NCBI GenBank assembly: GCA_017442735.1
Contig: JAFRZE010000047.1
Coordinates: forward strand, 1-64,000
DNA from: Bacillota bacterium
Lineage (GTDB): Bacteria; Bacillota; Clostridia; Lachnospirales; Bianqueaceae
Length of the DNA: 64,000 nucleotides
Direction: 5' to 3'
The notes under the pieces were generated by a model that saw nothing but the letters and a program-made list of their open reading frames with translations, had not been told where the DNA came from and searched no databases. This document shows positions 51,640 to 60,414 of this stretch, piece by piece (the first letter of the stretch is position 1; every line of letters starts with the position of its first letter). Position numbers and translations under genes: made by a program.

Positions 51640-51673
51640 GTTTTCAGTTTCCTTTCCTTTAAAGGGATAAACC

Positions 51674-51702
51674 TATTTTATCGCAGACTTTCCCATAAAA
51701 CA
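51674..51702 (-). promoter_or_regulatory. promoter of the sugar importer operon
   Basis: TTGTTT and TAAAAT on the minus strand with 17-base spacing. Confidence 0.65.
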
Positions 51703-51703
51703 A

Positions 51704-51737
51704 TGGGGCCGCAGGAAAAAAAGATTTGCTGCGCCCC
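51704..51737. promoter_or_regulatory. hairpin just upstream of the importer promoter
   Basis: GGGG-CGCAG/CTGCG-CCCC with one bulged base. It borders the -35 element. It could be an operator or an upstream terminator; no strong T run follows. Confidence 0.4.
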
Positions 51738-51800
51738 TCTGTTTTCATGCTTTAAGCCAAGTCTTTTCTGAGGATCTCTGTAAAAAACCTATTCTTTGCG

Positions 51801-52158
51801 TCGTTTGGGGCGTTTAGCTTTTTTTGACAGTCCCGCCGCCCAAAATCACCTGTGATTTCTGGAGCATTTATCAACTTGACGAGCTATCTTGTCCAAGGAT
51901 TGGAAAAGATAGTCTATAAAGAAAACTTCTCGCCCAGACGAGTCTTCTATTCATTGAAATTTCTGGGTGAGATAACAGTCATAAAACGGATCTCGCCCAG
52001 AGTTTAGGAAAGATAGCTCGTCAAATTGATTAGTCGCCCAATAATGCAAAAATGTACTGGGCGGAGAAGCTCAAAAATGCACTATCCTCCCCAGGCCTTT
52101 GGGGCGGATAAGAAAAAACATGAGAACAGGCCCAAATATCTTCAAATAAGGCCATATC
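51801..52158. repeat. copy B of ~356-bp structured repeat element
   Basis: It matches the reverse complement of copy A (23470-23824). Here the enclosing stem is nearly perfect: 51870-51890 pairs with 52010-52030 at 20 of 21 positions. Inside it, CTCGCCCAG, CTGGGTGAG and CTCGCCCAG follow each other, so the middle arm can pair with either side. Outer hairpins include AAATCAC/GTGATTT, CGCCCA/TGGGCG and CCCCA/TGGGG. No credible gene is seen in it. It lies 28 bases downstream of the psuG stop. Confidence 0.9.
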
Positions 52159-52186
52159 GTTTTGATAAGCCGCTTATCATGATTGA

Positions 52187-53104
52187 TTATGCGTTCGCAT
52201 AGGCCGCGGCGATCTTCGCCGCCACAGCCGCGTTGTTCATCACCAGTTTAATATTGCTCTCCAGCGAGTCGCCGCCGGTCAGATCCTTGACTTTCGCGAG
52301 CAGGAACGGCGTCGTTTCCTTGCCGTGGATGCCCAGCCGGTTGGCTTCGTTCAGCGCCTCTCTGATCGCCCGGTTGATGATGGTATCATCCATCGCGTAT
52401 TCTTCCGGGATCGGATTCGTGACGAGCATGCCGCCTTTGAGTCCCAGATCCTGCTGCACCTTAAATGCCTTCGCGCATTCCTCCGGCGTATCCAGACGGT
52501 AGTCCACCTTCAACCCTGAATGACGGCTGTAGAAGGCCGGCAGTTCCTCCGTTCCGTATCCGATCACCGGGACGCCGTGGGTCTCAAGATATTCCAGCGT
52601 AAGTTTCAGGTCCAGAATAGCCTTCGCGCCGGCACAGATCACCATGACCGGTGTATTCGCCAGTTCTTCCAGGTCGGCCGAGATATCCATCGTCACTTCC
52701 GCGCCGCGATGCACGCCTCCGATACCGCCGGTAGCGAAGATCCTGATGCCCGCCATATGGGCGATCATCATGGTGGTCGTGACGGTCGTCGCACCGTCCT
52801 CGCCCCGGGCACAGAGCACTGCCAGATCACGACGGGACGCCTTGGTGATCTGCGTTCCCTTCTTCCCGAAATACTCGATCTCATCGGGCGTCAGACCAGC
52901 TTTGAGTCTGCCGCCGATGATCGCGATGGTCGCGGGTACGGCGCCGTTCTCCCGGACGGTCTGTTCCACCTTGAGCGCTGTCTCTACGTTCTGCGGATAG
53001 GGCATCCCGTGAGAGATGATGGTCGATTCCAGCGCCACCACCGGTTTGCCTGCCGCCAGCGCTTCCGCGACATCCGCCTTGATATCCAGGTACTTGTTCA
53101 GCAT
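52187..53104 (-). CDS. psuG: pseudouridine-5'-phosphate glycosidase
   Basis: 305 residues. It splits pseudouridine 5'-phosphate reversibly to uracil and ribose 5-phosphate. Family motifs: ALESTIISHGMPYPQNV, GLTPDEIEYFGKKG, TTVTTTMMIAHMAGIRIFATGGIGGVHRG. I chose ATG 53104 with CGGAGG 8 bases upstream; the frame extends upstream into psuK without a site. It is preceded by the matching kinase, which makes the pathway complete. Confidence 0.95.
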   Translation of the reverse strand: MLNKYLDIKADVAEALAAGKPVVALESTIISHGMPYPQNVETALKVEQTVRENGAVPATIAIIGGRLKAGLTPDEIEYFGKKGTQITKASRRDLAVLCARGEDGATTVTTTMMIAHMAGIRIFATGGIGGVHRGAEVTMDISADLEELANTPVMVICAGAKAILDLKLTLEYLETHGVPVIGYGTEELPAFYSRHSGLKVDYRLDTPEECAKAFKVQQDLGLKGGMLVTNPIPEEYAMDDTIINRAIREALNEANRLGIHGKETTPFLLAKVKDLTGGDSLESNIKLVMNNAAVAAKIAAAYANA

Positions 53105-53129
53105 GTTGATGTCCTCCGTAACAAATAAT

Positions 53130-54023
53130 CTATCGAATGCGGTCTTCATTCAGATCAGGATTGATCGTCTCCGAGCCTGCCACCGCGACGGCTGCGGCTT
53201 TCGAAGCCGCCTTTGCGCTCTCCTCCAGTCCCCGGCCATGAAGGTGTGCCCATACGAGCCCCGCCATAAAAGCGTCGCCGGCACCGGTGGCATTCTTCAC
53301 CATGACTGCTGGAGCCGGGATATGGATCATGTACTCCTTCTCCGCTGCCAGTACGCCGTCTTTGCCCAGTGAGATGAATACTCTTTTTACTCCGGCCTGG
53401 AGGATTTTCTCCGCTGCCTGACACAGGGATTCTTCATCCGTGATGCGGATCCCGGAAAGGATCTCGGCTTCGATCTTATTGGGCTTCAGGATCGTAATGC
53501 CGGAAAGCGCTTCGAAAAGCTTCGGTGCCTTGGCAGTGGAGACCGGATCCGCAAAGACTGGCCGGTCCGTGTGTGAACATATATATTCTATCGTCTCCTC
53601 CGGCAGATTCGCGTCGATCACGATCGCGTCCGCCTCTTCCAGCAGCCGGATATTCTGTTCGATATATGCCGGATCGATCTCTTCACAGATCTCCATATCC
53701 GAGACAGCCAGATGCATGTCGCCGTCCGGCCCGCCGATATAGAGATAGGTGGATGAGTTTCTTCCCGGCAAGATGCGTGCATGGGAAAGATCGATCCCGA
53801 GCGCGGTGCAGCTTTTTTTGATCTGATCCGCGAACGCGTCATCTCCGAGTGCCGTAAGCATCGTCACGGGAACATCCAGAAGACAAAGGTTATGCGCAAT
53901 ATTCCGCCCGACCCCGCCAAGAGAGATCATGACTTTTCCCGGATTGGAATCATACGGGACGAGCGGAGCCTTTGATATCCCGCCGATATCGATATTGACT
54001 CCGCCAATGATGACTACGCTCAT
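53130..54023 (-). CDS. psuK: PfkB-family kinase, probable pseudouridine kinase
   Basis: 297-residue ribokinase-type enzyme. The N-terminal IGGVNIDIGG, substrate loop SLGGVGRNIAHNL and C-terminal anion hole NATGAGDAFMAGL are typical. The pairing with psuG, 25 bases away, supports pseudouridine as substrate: kinase first, glycosidase second. The start overlaps the TrkA-C gene by ATGA. Confidence 0.9.
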   Translation of the reverse strand: MSVVIIGGVNIDIGGISKAPLVPYDSNPGKVMISLGGVGRNIAHNLCLLDVPVTMLTALGDDAFADQIKKSCTALGIDLSHARILPGRNSSTYLYIGGPDGDMHLAVSDMEICEEIDPAYIEQNIRLLEEADAIVIDANLPEETIEYICSHTDRPVFADPVSTAKAPKLFEALSGITILKPNKIEAEILSGIRITDEESLCQAAEKILQAGVKRVFISLGKDGVLAAEKEYMIHIPAPAVMVKNATGAGDAFMAGLVWAHLHGRGLEESAKAASKAAAVAVAGSETINPDLNEDRIR

Positions 54024-54745
54024 TCCTCATCCTCCGAATCGTCGAAGCGTTCCTTGGCATGGAAAGCCCGGCAGACCGTGTGATAATCCCCGAATACGGT
54101 GATCCGGTCTCTCTTGCGAAAGATGGTATTCGCCATGGCGGGTTCCGCTTCCAAGCCGGGACGTTCGACCAGCATCACAAGGATTTTGTATTTCTTTCGG
54201 ATCTCCGTCTCTGCCAGTTTTTTCCCTTCAAATTCTTCTGGGATCTCATTCAGTGTGACCACGCCGATCATGTTCTTGCCTATATAGTCAATGATCAGAA
54301 TAGAATTGCTGAACTGCCGGTGGATCACTCGATTCGCCAGTCTTTCCATCAGATGATCGCCCCAGGAACGGATCCTGCGTACACGGGTAAACAGGAAGAT
54401 CACGATAAAAACAGCGAGCGGGATCAGAAGAACAGACAGGATGTGCTCCTGTTCCGAAGTTTTCAGAGAGAAGACGACGTTGATCATTGTCGATACGATG
54501 GTGATATTGAAGACGTAACCAAACATCATCGTGGCTCTGGCCAGACGACGGCGCCGCTTCGTCGTAATGATGATCTCACTCTCACGTGTGGTAAAGCCGC
54601 AGCCTGTCAGCAGTGATACGACCTGGAACTTGGCTTTTTCTCTCGGCAGTCCCGTGAAACGAAACAGGATCGTAAACAGTTCCGAAAAGAACCAGTACAG
54701 AAGGACCGTCAGAGAAAAAAGGGCAAAGGCTCCGTAAATATTCAC
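54020..54745 (-). CDS. membrane protein with TrkA-C (RCK_C) domain
   Basis: 241 residues from GTG 54745 after AGGAGG. Three hydrophobic segments cover residues 1-120, with a charged loop TTKRRRRLARATM. The C-terminal 80 residues form a TrkA-C domain (NMIGVVTLNEIPEEFEGKKLAETEIRKKY ... RDRITVFG), a ligand-sensing module often bound by cyclic di-AMP or nucleotides in cation transport proteins. It lacks the Trk channel and the RCK_N domain. Ion or osmotic control is plausible but unproven. Confidence 0.75.
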   Translation of the reverse strand: MNIYGAFALFSLTVLLYWFFSELFTILFRFTGLPREKAKFQVVSLLTGCGFTTRESEIIITTKRRRRLARATMMFGYVFNITIVSTMINVVFSLKTSEQEHILSVLLIPLAVFIVIFLFTRVRRIRSWGDHLMERLANRVIHRQFSNSILIIDYIGKNMIGVVTLNEIPEEFEGKKLAETEIRKKYKILVMLVERPGLEAEPAMANTIFRKRDRITVFGDYHTVCRAFHAKERFDDSEDEE

Positions 54746-54757
54746 TCCCCGATCCTC

Positions 54758-56371
54758 CTATGCGTTTACTTGTATTCCTGCGAGCTGCTCCAGCATTTTC
54801 CATCCGGCCCGGCTGTTTTCCAGATTTTTCGGTACCGGGCGGAAGCCGAGGTCATAATAGACCTTGCAGGCCAGCCAGGTCGTGGTCTGGGTGGGGATCT
54901 TCGCCCTGGTATATCCCAGCTTTCTCATTTCTTTCAACACGCGAGTAATCAGGGGTTTGGACAGACCTTTCCCCTGCTCCTCTCTTCTCACTGCCACCCA
55001 GTGCAGCCATCCGTCACCGGACGTATCCCGTCCGTGGATATCGAAGAAAGCGGTCGCGGTAGCCACCTTTTCTCCCGAAGCGTTTTCTACGAAGAACATC
55101 CGTTCGGGAAGGATATCTTCATGGTTCTCATAATACCGTTTCCAGGCGTCTTCACCCTGCGCTTCGGTACTGAATTCTTTCGCTGACTTTTCGATCTCGA
55201 TCCACGCATCTTTGTCTCCCGGCTGATAAAGGACGAACCGATATCCTTCCGGCAGAGAATAATCCGGAATGTTGTCCAGACTTCCTTCGAACAGGATCTC
55301 AAAGTAGCACAGATTCCCGTCATGAGTATCGAACTTCTTCGGGTCGACCGGCGGCAGTTCTTCTTTCAGGAAGCGGCAGATCACCTCCTCCTGCTGATCC
55401 AGATAATCGATGATCTTCAGGGTATTCTTGACTTCACTCTCTCCGAGAATGACCTCGTCCGGATCTTCCTTTCCGAGCGCGCGGCCCAGATTGTATTCCA
55501 GCCACTCCACCCAGTTCTGGTAGGCGAGACCATAGATCTGTTCATAGGAACGGTAGCCGTTGTCATAGGTTTCCAGGTACCCCAGGAAGAACGCGCGAAG
55601 GTTCTCCTTCCGGAACAAGCCTGTCACGGTGCCGGCCCATTGCAGTGACAGTTCGATCAGGGCCCGCATGGGGTTCGCTAGATCCAGGCATTCCAGGTCG
55701 ATGACCGAAGGAATTCCGTCCAGCCACATGACATTCTTGGGATCCATGTCTCCATCGGAAATGGCACTCATGGATGGGAGCTTCTTCCCAGCGGAAAGGA
55801 TGCTTTCCTGTGCCTTTTCCAGTACCGCCAGATGATCAGACAGAAGGTCTGCCAGCGGGGAACCCTGCTCTTTTGCCTGTGTGAGAAATCCGGAAAAGTC
55901 GATCGGGGCAAAGTCGAATTCCTCCGGCGGGACATTCTTCGCGTCGATCCTGTGCATCTGCCCGAGGATCTGTCCCACACGGAAACACTGGTCCTCGGAG
56001 ATCGTGTTCCAGTCAGTGATCCTTCCCCTGTGCCAGTCGTAGAGGTAATAATAGTGTCCCTCTTCCTCCTGCATCTTTTTCCCGTCAAATCGGAGGGCGG
56101 GAACGATCGGCAGACCGTGATCCTCGAGGATCTGCTCCAGTTCTTCCGCTTTCGCGAAATTCTGTTTTGCCTCCGGGCGTTTCATGATCTGCGGGTTCAG
56201 GGCTTTCATCGCGAAAACGCCCTTTTCTGTCTGGATGCGGTACATCCGGTGCATCAGCCCGCCCGTGACCGGTCGGATCTCATCGGTGATCTTTCCGAGG
56301 CCCAGCCGTTCTATGAGCGCCTCGATGCGCGACTGCTCGGTATGCGCTGTCGGATTTAATCTATCTTCCAT
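54758..56371 (-). CDS. APH-like phosphotransferase fused to GNAT acetyltransferase
   Basis: 537 residues. The N-terminal 330 residues form an aminoglycoside-phosphotransferase/choline-kinase-like domain: GLMHRMYRIQTEKGVFAMKAL (ATP lysine), catalytic ISDGDMDPKNVMWLDG and metal-binding PSVIDLECLD. After a linker, the C-terminal 140 residues form a GNAT domain with REEQGKGLSKPLITRVLKEM. Both domains appear intact. I chose ATG 56371, 8 bases after GGAGG. The substrate is unknown. It follows the fucosidase gene by 31 bases. Confidence 0.82.
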   Translation of the reverse strand: MEDRLNPTAHTEQSRIEALIERLGLGKITDEIRPVTGGLMHRMYRIQTEKGVFAMKALNPQIMKRPEAKQNFAKAEELEQILEDHGLPIVPALRFDGKKMQEEEGHYYYLYDWHRGRITDWNTISEDQCFRVGQILGQMHRIDAKNVPPEEFDFAPIDFSGFLTQAKEQGSPLADLLSDHLAVLEKAQESILSAGKKLPSMSAISDGDMDPKNVMWLDGIPSVIDLECLDLANPMRALIELSLQWAGTVTGLFRKENLRAFFLGYLETYDNGYRSYEQIYGLAYQNWVEWLEYNLGRALGKEDPDEVILGESEVKNTLKIIDYLDQQEEVICRFLKEELPPVDPKKFDTHDGNLCYFEILFEGSLDNIPDYSLPEGYRFVLYQPGDKDAWIEIEKSAKEFSTEAQGEDAWKRYYENHEDILPERMFFVENASGEKVATATAFFDIHGRDTSGDGWLHWVAVRREEQGKGLSKPLITRVLKEMRKLGYTRAKIPTQTTTWLACKVYYDLGFRPVPKNLENSRAGWKMLEQLAGIQVNA

Positions 56372-56402
56372 ATGGACTTCCTCCATATCATAATTCTGCC
56401 TT

Positions 56403-58883
56403 CTATCTTACCATAGACCAGGTAAGCTGTCCATCTTTCCACGAAAAATCCGCCGTCCTTCCATCCCGCGTGCGAAGTCCGGTCACGCTGCCCTCTGACC
56501 AGGCTTTGGGAAGTGCCGGCAGAAAGACTGGAATACCCTCTTCCTCCTGCAGGAGCATCATCGCGATCCCGGCGCAAACGCCAAAGTTGCCATCGATCTG
56601 GAACGGCGGATGCGCACAGAGAAGGTTCGGATACGATCCGCCCCGACCTCGCCAGATGACAGTAGGGTCACTCATGCGAAGCTGCATATCCACCAGACGG
56701 GCCGCATGATCCCCATCCCGCAGGGTTGCCCACAGGCAGACCTTCCAGGCCAGAGACCAGCCGGTCCCCTCATCGCCCCGGACAAGGAGCGACTGCCTCA
56801 CTGCTTCAGCCAGCGGGCTGAGATGGATCCCATCGGATTGTAGCGGTAGGATTTCCTCGTTGGATTGCATCGGCCGGATCTCCTCCCCGGGATATAAACC
56901 GTACAGATGAGATACATGGCGATGGTGGACTTCCACTTCCGGAAAGTCCCGGTTCCATTCCAGGATCCGCCCGTCCGGTCCGATCTCAAGTCCCTGCAGA
57001 CGACGCATTGCTTCACGGACCTTCGCCAGAAGGGCTTCATCTACCAGTGTCCTGTCCGATCCGGTCTCACCCATGCCTGCCCCGGCAGCAGCCGCTTCAG
57101 CTGCATCCAGGAACATCCGGAAGACGTCTCTGACGATCGACTGTGACATAGCGGTCCATTCGCAAAGCGCCGCCGTCTCATCCGTACCGTCCGCTGCCGG
57201 ATAGGCAAACCGGTTTTCCGGCGACGTCGCCGGTGTGAATACCAGCCTGCCTTCGCTGTTTTCACATAGCTGTGAGAGATAAAAGGCCGCTGCGTCCTCC
57301 AGAGCAGGAAGGAGTGTCTCTTTAAGGAAGCCCGGATCGTGGGTGTATTGGTAGTATTCAAAAAGATGCCGGCACAGCCACCCTCCGGACATGGGCCAAA
57401 GCGCCCAGAGCCAGCTGCCGTCCTGCCCGTTGCCGACCGGATTGGAAAGCCGCCAGAGATCGGTATTGTGATGCGCGCAGAATCCCGGCGCGTCGTAGAA
57501 TGCTTTTGCCGTCCTCTTTCCGCTTTCCCTTAGCTCCCGGATCAGCTTGTTCAGCGGCTCCGCGCATTCGGGAAGGTTTACCGGCAGGGTCGGCCAGTAG
57601 TTCATCTCGGTATTGATATTGATGGTATAGTTGCTGTGCCATGGCGCCTTCAGGTGTTCGTTCCATATCCCCTGCAGATTCATGGCCTGTGTTCCCGGTC
57701 GGGAAGCCGCGATGGTCAGATACCTTCCATAATGAAAAAGAAGAGCGTAGAGTGCCTGATCTTCCTGACAGGAGAGGTCTTTGCCTTCAGAAGAATGATC
57801 ATTGCTTGCCAAGGAAACTCTCTTTTCATGCCTGCGCAGACGTTCATCCGTGGGAAGGTCAGAATCCTCCGAAGCAGGCAGCGTCAGCTCGCATCTGTCA
57901 TAAAGCGCCTTATGATCCAGGATATGCCTTTCCAGTAACTTGTTATAGCCAAGCGCCATGGCCTCCATCAGATCTTTTTCACAGGCTTTTTTGTACTCTT
58001 TTCCTTCCAGTACAGGATGCTTATCCCACCCTGCAAAGGAAGTGCGGACCGCCAGATAGATAATGACTTCGTCCGCGCCGGCAATTTCGATCGCCGGAGC
58101 AGCGGCGGCGGAATCAGTCAGCTCAGGATCCCCCATCTGGCTTCTGCCTAACCTGATTTCTCCGCCCTTTCGGCAGATACCTGCCATCGCGCGAAAATGA
58201 ATACCTTGCTTAGATGGTTCATCTTCATAGATTTGGCGGGCTTCATCCTGTCCCTGCCCCCGCTCGATCACAGTCGTGGGACAGACGCCGTCCATACAAA
58301 GAACCGCCGTGTCCAGGCAGGATTCAGCCAGAGCCGTTGTAGCTATTGTGGCTTTCAACTCACTCTGCAAATTGATCCGACAGGAAACTTCCCCGGGCCT
58401 GGAAGCCCGGACTCTCATGACCAGCACCTGATCCGGATAGGAAATAAAACATTCTCTATGATAAACGATCCCCCGCTGCAGATAGCTTACTTTGCTGAGT
58501 GCAGTACGAAGATCCAGTTCTCTTCGATAGGATAATCCTTCGGACCCCGGAAAGTCGACCAAAAGATTGCCCAGCGGCAGATACATCTCCGTAGGCCGTG
58601 AAGTAAACTTCTTTTCCAAAAGCTTCTGTGCTTCCACATATTTGCCCTGGGCTGTCAGTTCTCTGGCCTCTTCCCACGCGGCCGGCGCGTCCGGTTGATC
58701 ATAAAAGCCAGGCAGGCCGGACCAGAGGGTATCTTCATTCAGCGCCAGTTTTTCATGACGAATACCGCCGAAGACCATGGCGCCGATCCGCCCATTGCCG
58801 AGCGGCAGCGCTTCATTCCAGTTGGAAGCGCTTTGCCTGTACCAAAGCACATGGCGAGAAGCCGATAAGTCTAAATCATTCAT
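56403..58883 (-). CDS. GH95 alpha-L-fucosidase
   Basis: 826 residues. The GH95 layout is complete: an N-terminal beta-sandwich beginning ASNWNEALPLGNGRIGAMVFGG with NEDTLWSG, a catalytic alpha/alpha barrel with NYTININTEMNYWP and VEVHHRHVSHLYGLYPG, and a beta-rich end. No signal peptide, so it acts inside the cell on imported fucosylated sugars; alpha-L-galactosidase activity is also known in the family. I chose ATG 58883 with AAAGG upstream; the frame continues into the repeat array without a ribosome site. The nearest array unit ends 38 bases before the ATG. Confidence 0.9.
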   Translation of the reverse strand: MNDLDLSASRHVLWYRQSASNWNEALPLGNGRIGAMVFGGIRHEKLALNEDTLWSGLPGFYDQPDAPAAWEEARELTAQGKYVEAQKLLEKKFTSRPTEMYLPLGNLLVDFPGSEGLSYRRELDLRTALSKVSYLQRGIVYHRECFISYPDQVLVMRVRASRPGEVSCRINLQSELKATIATTALAESCLDTAVLCMDGVCPTTVIERGQGQDEARQIYEDEPSKQGIHFRAMAGICRKGGEIRLGRSQMGDPELTDSAAAAPAIEIAGADEVIIYLAVRTSFAGWDKHPVLEGKEYKKACEKDLMEAMALGYNKLLERHILDHKALYDRCELTLPASEDSDLPTDERLRRHEKRVSLASNDHSSEGKDLSCQEDQALYALLFHYGRYLTIAASRPGTQAMNLQGIWNEHLKAPWHSNYTININTEMNYWPTLPVNLPECAEPLNKLIRELRESGKRTAKAFYDAPGFCAHHNTDLWRLSNPVGNGQDGSWLWALWPMSGGWLCRHLFEYYQYTHDPGFLKETLLPALEDAAAFYLSQLCENSEGRLVFTPATSPENRFAYPAADGTDETAALCEWTAMSQSIVRDVFRMFLDAAEAAAAGAGMGETGSDRTLVDEALLAKVREAMRRLQGLEIGPDGRILEWNRDFPEVEVHHRHVSHLYGLYPGEEIRPMQSNEEILPLQSDGIHLSPLAEAVRQSLLVRGDEGTGWSLAWKVCLWATLRDGDHAARLVDMQLRMSDPTVIWRGRGGSYPNLLCAHPPFQIDGNFGVCAGIAMMLLQEEEGIPVFLPALPKAWSEGSVTGLRTRDGRTADFSWKDGQLTWSMVR

Positions 58884-58920
58884 AATAATTACCTTTCGAA
58901 CTCTTGTCTTGCAGGTGTGA

Positions 58921-59255
58921 TAGCAAGGTCTCATCAAAAAGACGATCCACCTTGTTAGTCGGCGGTCTGATATTAGCAAGGTCTTGCCATAAATATTATA
59001 TATCTTGCTAATGAGCTAGCAAGGTCTCATCAAAAAGACGATCCACCTTGCTAGTCGACGGCCCTACAGTGGCAAGGTCAGTTCAAAAATACCGCCAACC
59101 TTGCTATCGTGTTAGCAAGGTTCCTCAATTTTCCATGACCACCTTGCTAATGATTGGCCCGGCACTAGCAAGGTGCTTTGTTTTTTCAAGGCTACCTTGC
59201 CAAAGGGCGGCCCATCAATGGCAAGATGCCTGCGTTTTTCGACGCTTTCTTGCTA
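58921..59255. repeat. TAGCAAGGT inverted-repeat array 3 (7 units)
   Basis: Seven 37-bp units start at 58921, 58974, 59017, 59070, 59113, 59166 and 59219, giving steps of 53, 43, 53, 43, 53 and 53 bp. Arms are TAGCAAGGT or TGGCAAGGT on the left and ACCTTGCTA-like on the right. The cores of units 1 and 3 are identical 19-mers; the others differ, but five of seven have a run of four to six A or T near the middle. The 16-bp gaps share a GGCGG/GGCCC-like part. The array lies between the isomerase gene (59379) and the GH95 gene, both read from the minus strand. Confidence 0.95.
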
Positions 59256-59343
59256 ACGAACAGCCCGGGAAGCCCCGGCAGCGGCAGGAAAATGCCTGTA
59301 TAGCAGAAGAGAGCCGCGACATAGGTCACGACTCTCTCTGACT

Positions 59344-59364
59344 GCGATTCCGCATAGGAATCGC
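59344..59364. other. hairpin after the isomerase gene
   Basis: Perfect 8-bp stem GCGATTCC/GGAATCGC with a 5-base loop, 15 bases past the isomerase stop on the minus strand. No T run follows, so read-through into the array and GH95 gene is possible. Confidence 0.5.
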
Positions 59365-59378
59365 ATAGGATCATTTGA

Positions 59379-60269
59379 TTATTTTACATGCTCATGGACA
59401 TATGCGGCATCTTCCGCGATGCATTTGTCATGCTCATCGTAGAAGCCTTCACGCTCGATGACCCAGAATGCCTCGAAATCCTGCTCGTCAAGGGCATTCT
59501 TGATCTCCTGCCAGTTCATGTTGCTCTCGGGAGCACCCATCTTGCACTGGACAGAGAAGCGTTTCGCCTGCTCGGGATCGTTCATGCGGGCCTTGAAGCC
59601 TTCCAGGATCTCCAGACGTTTCTCCAGAGGAAGCTCTTTGACATTGCCGAACGGGCTTCCGCCGGGACCCTTCTGGTCATGACGGCTGGCGGGACGCGGG
59701 CCGGGGCCCTGAACTTTGCTGTTCTCTTTGACATGGATCGCGATAAAGCGGTTCAGGTTCTGACGAATAAAGCTCGGAGGATAGCATCCGCCGTTCTGCG
59801 CCCAACCGCAGTCCAGCTGGAAGTAGCACTTGGAGCTGTTGTCGATCACGGTCTGCAGAAGGAATTTGCCCTTGTCTACAAAGAATTCCTGGCTGTGGTT
59901 ATGATAACCGACCTTGATTCCGTAGGGAGCAGCCATCTCTGCCATCTCATCCAGCTCTTTCGCGACTTCGATCGCTTCTTCGGTAGAATTGAAAGGAGTG
60001 CTGGCCCAGATAACGGCCTTGCCGCCCAGAGCTGCCATCTTCTTTACGATTTCCAGTTCGGGTTTTGCATGAACAGATACGATTTCCAGTCCGATCTCAT
60101 CTGCCCAGGCCTTGATATCCTCTACCGGATTGTCCAGGTCGACCGGAAGCAGTTCAACACCATCGAAGCCAAGGTCTTTGATCTTCTGGAATTTTTCTTT
60201 GAGGGTAAGTCCAAGTCCGAGATAAGACTCGATGCCGCCAAAGGAATAGGTACCAATGTTAACTTTCAT
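59379..60269 (-). CDS. sugar phosphate isomerase/epimerase (TIM barrel)
   Basis: 296 residues of the AP-endonuclease-2 barrel family (IolE-like). Signs: LGFDGVELLPVDLDNP, VGYHNHSQEF, FQLDCGWAQNGG, FIAIHVKEN and the closing VIEREGFYDE. A Gly/Pro/Arg-rich loop (GPGPRPASRHDQKGPGGSP) is inserted after the IHVKEN strand. AGGAGGAG lies before the ATG and a strong promoter upstream. The substrate is unknown; its position before the fucosidase suggests use of a sugar from fucosylated glycans. Confidence 0.88.
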   Translation of the reverse strand: MKVNIGTYSFGGIESYLGLGLTLKEKFQKIKDLGFDGVELLPVDLDNPVEDIKAWADEIGLEIVSVHAKPELEIVKKMAALGGKAVIWASTPFNSTEEAIEVAKELDEMAEMAAPYGIKVGYHNHSQEFFVDKGKFLLQTVIDNSSKCYFQLDCGWAQNGGCYPPSFIRQNLNRFIAIHVKENSKVQGPGPRPASRHDQKGPGGSPFGNVKELPLEKRLEILEGFKARMNDPEQAKRFSVQCKMGAPESNMNWQEIKNALDEQDFEAFWVIEREGFYDEHDKCIAEDAAYVHEHVK

Positions 60270-60311
60270 GTAGTCTCCTCCTGTAAAAATAGTTAGTAGT
60301 CATTACTCTTG

Positions 60312-60340
60312 ATTATACCCGTTTTTTACTCATCTGGCAA
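60312..60340 (-). promoter_or_regulatory. promoter of the isomerase gene at 60269
   Basis: TTGCCA and consensus TATAAT on the minus strand with 17-base spacing. Confidence 0.8.
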
Positions 60341-60350
60341 TGAGGAATGA

Positions 60351-60379
60351 TTGAATAATCATGCTTTTTTGGATATAAT
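60351..60379 (+). promoter_or_regulatory. promoter of the M48-YdjI-Gfo/Idh operon
   Basis: TTGAAT and consensus TATAAT with 17-base spacing, 35 bases before the M48 ATG. It is back to back with the isomerase promoter. Confidence 0.8.
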
Positions 60380-60414
60380 GAAATGAGAAAAAGGAAAGGA
60401 AGTTTTCACTCGTT

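Noticed and set aside
49609-51771. Two plus-strand frames of 340 and 359 residues
   Set aside because: They are antisense to the MalF-type permease and the ATPase genes and have His/Arg/Asp-rich nonsense composition.
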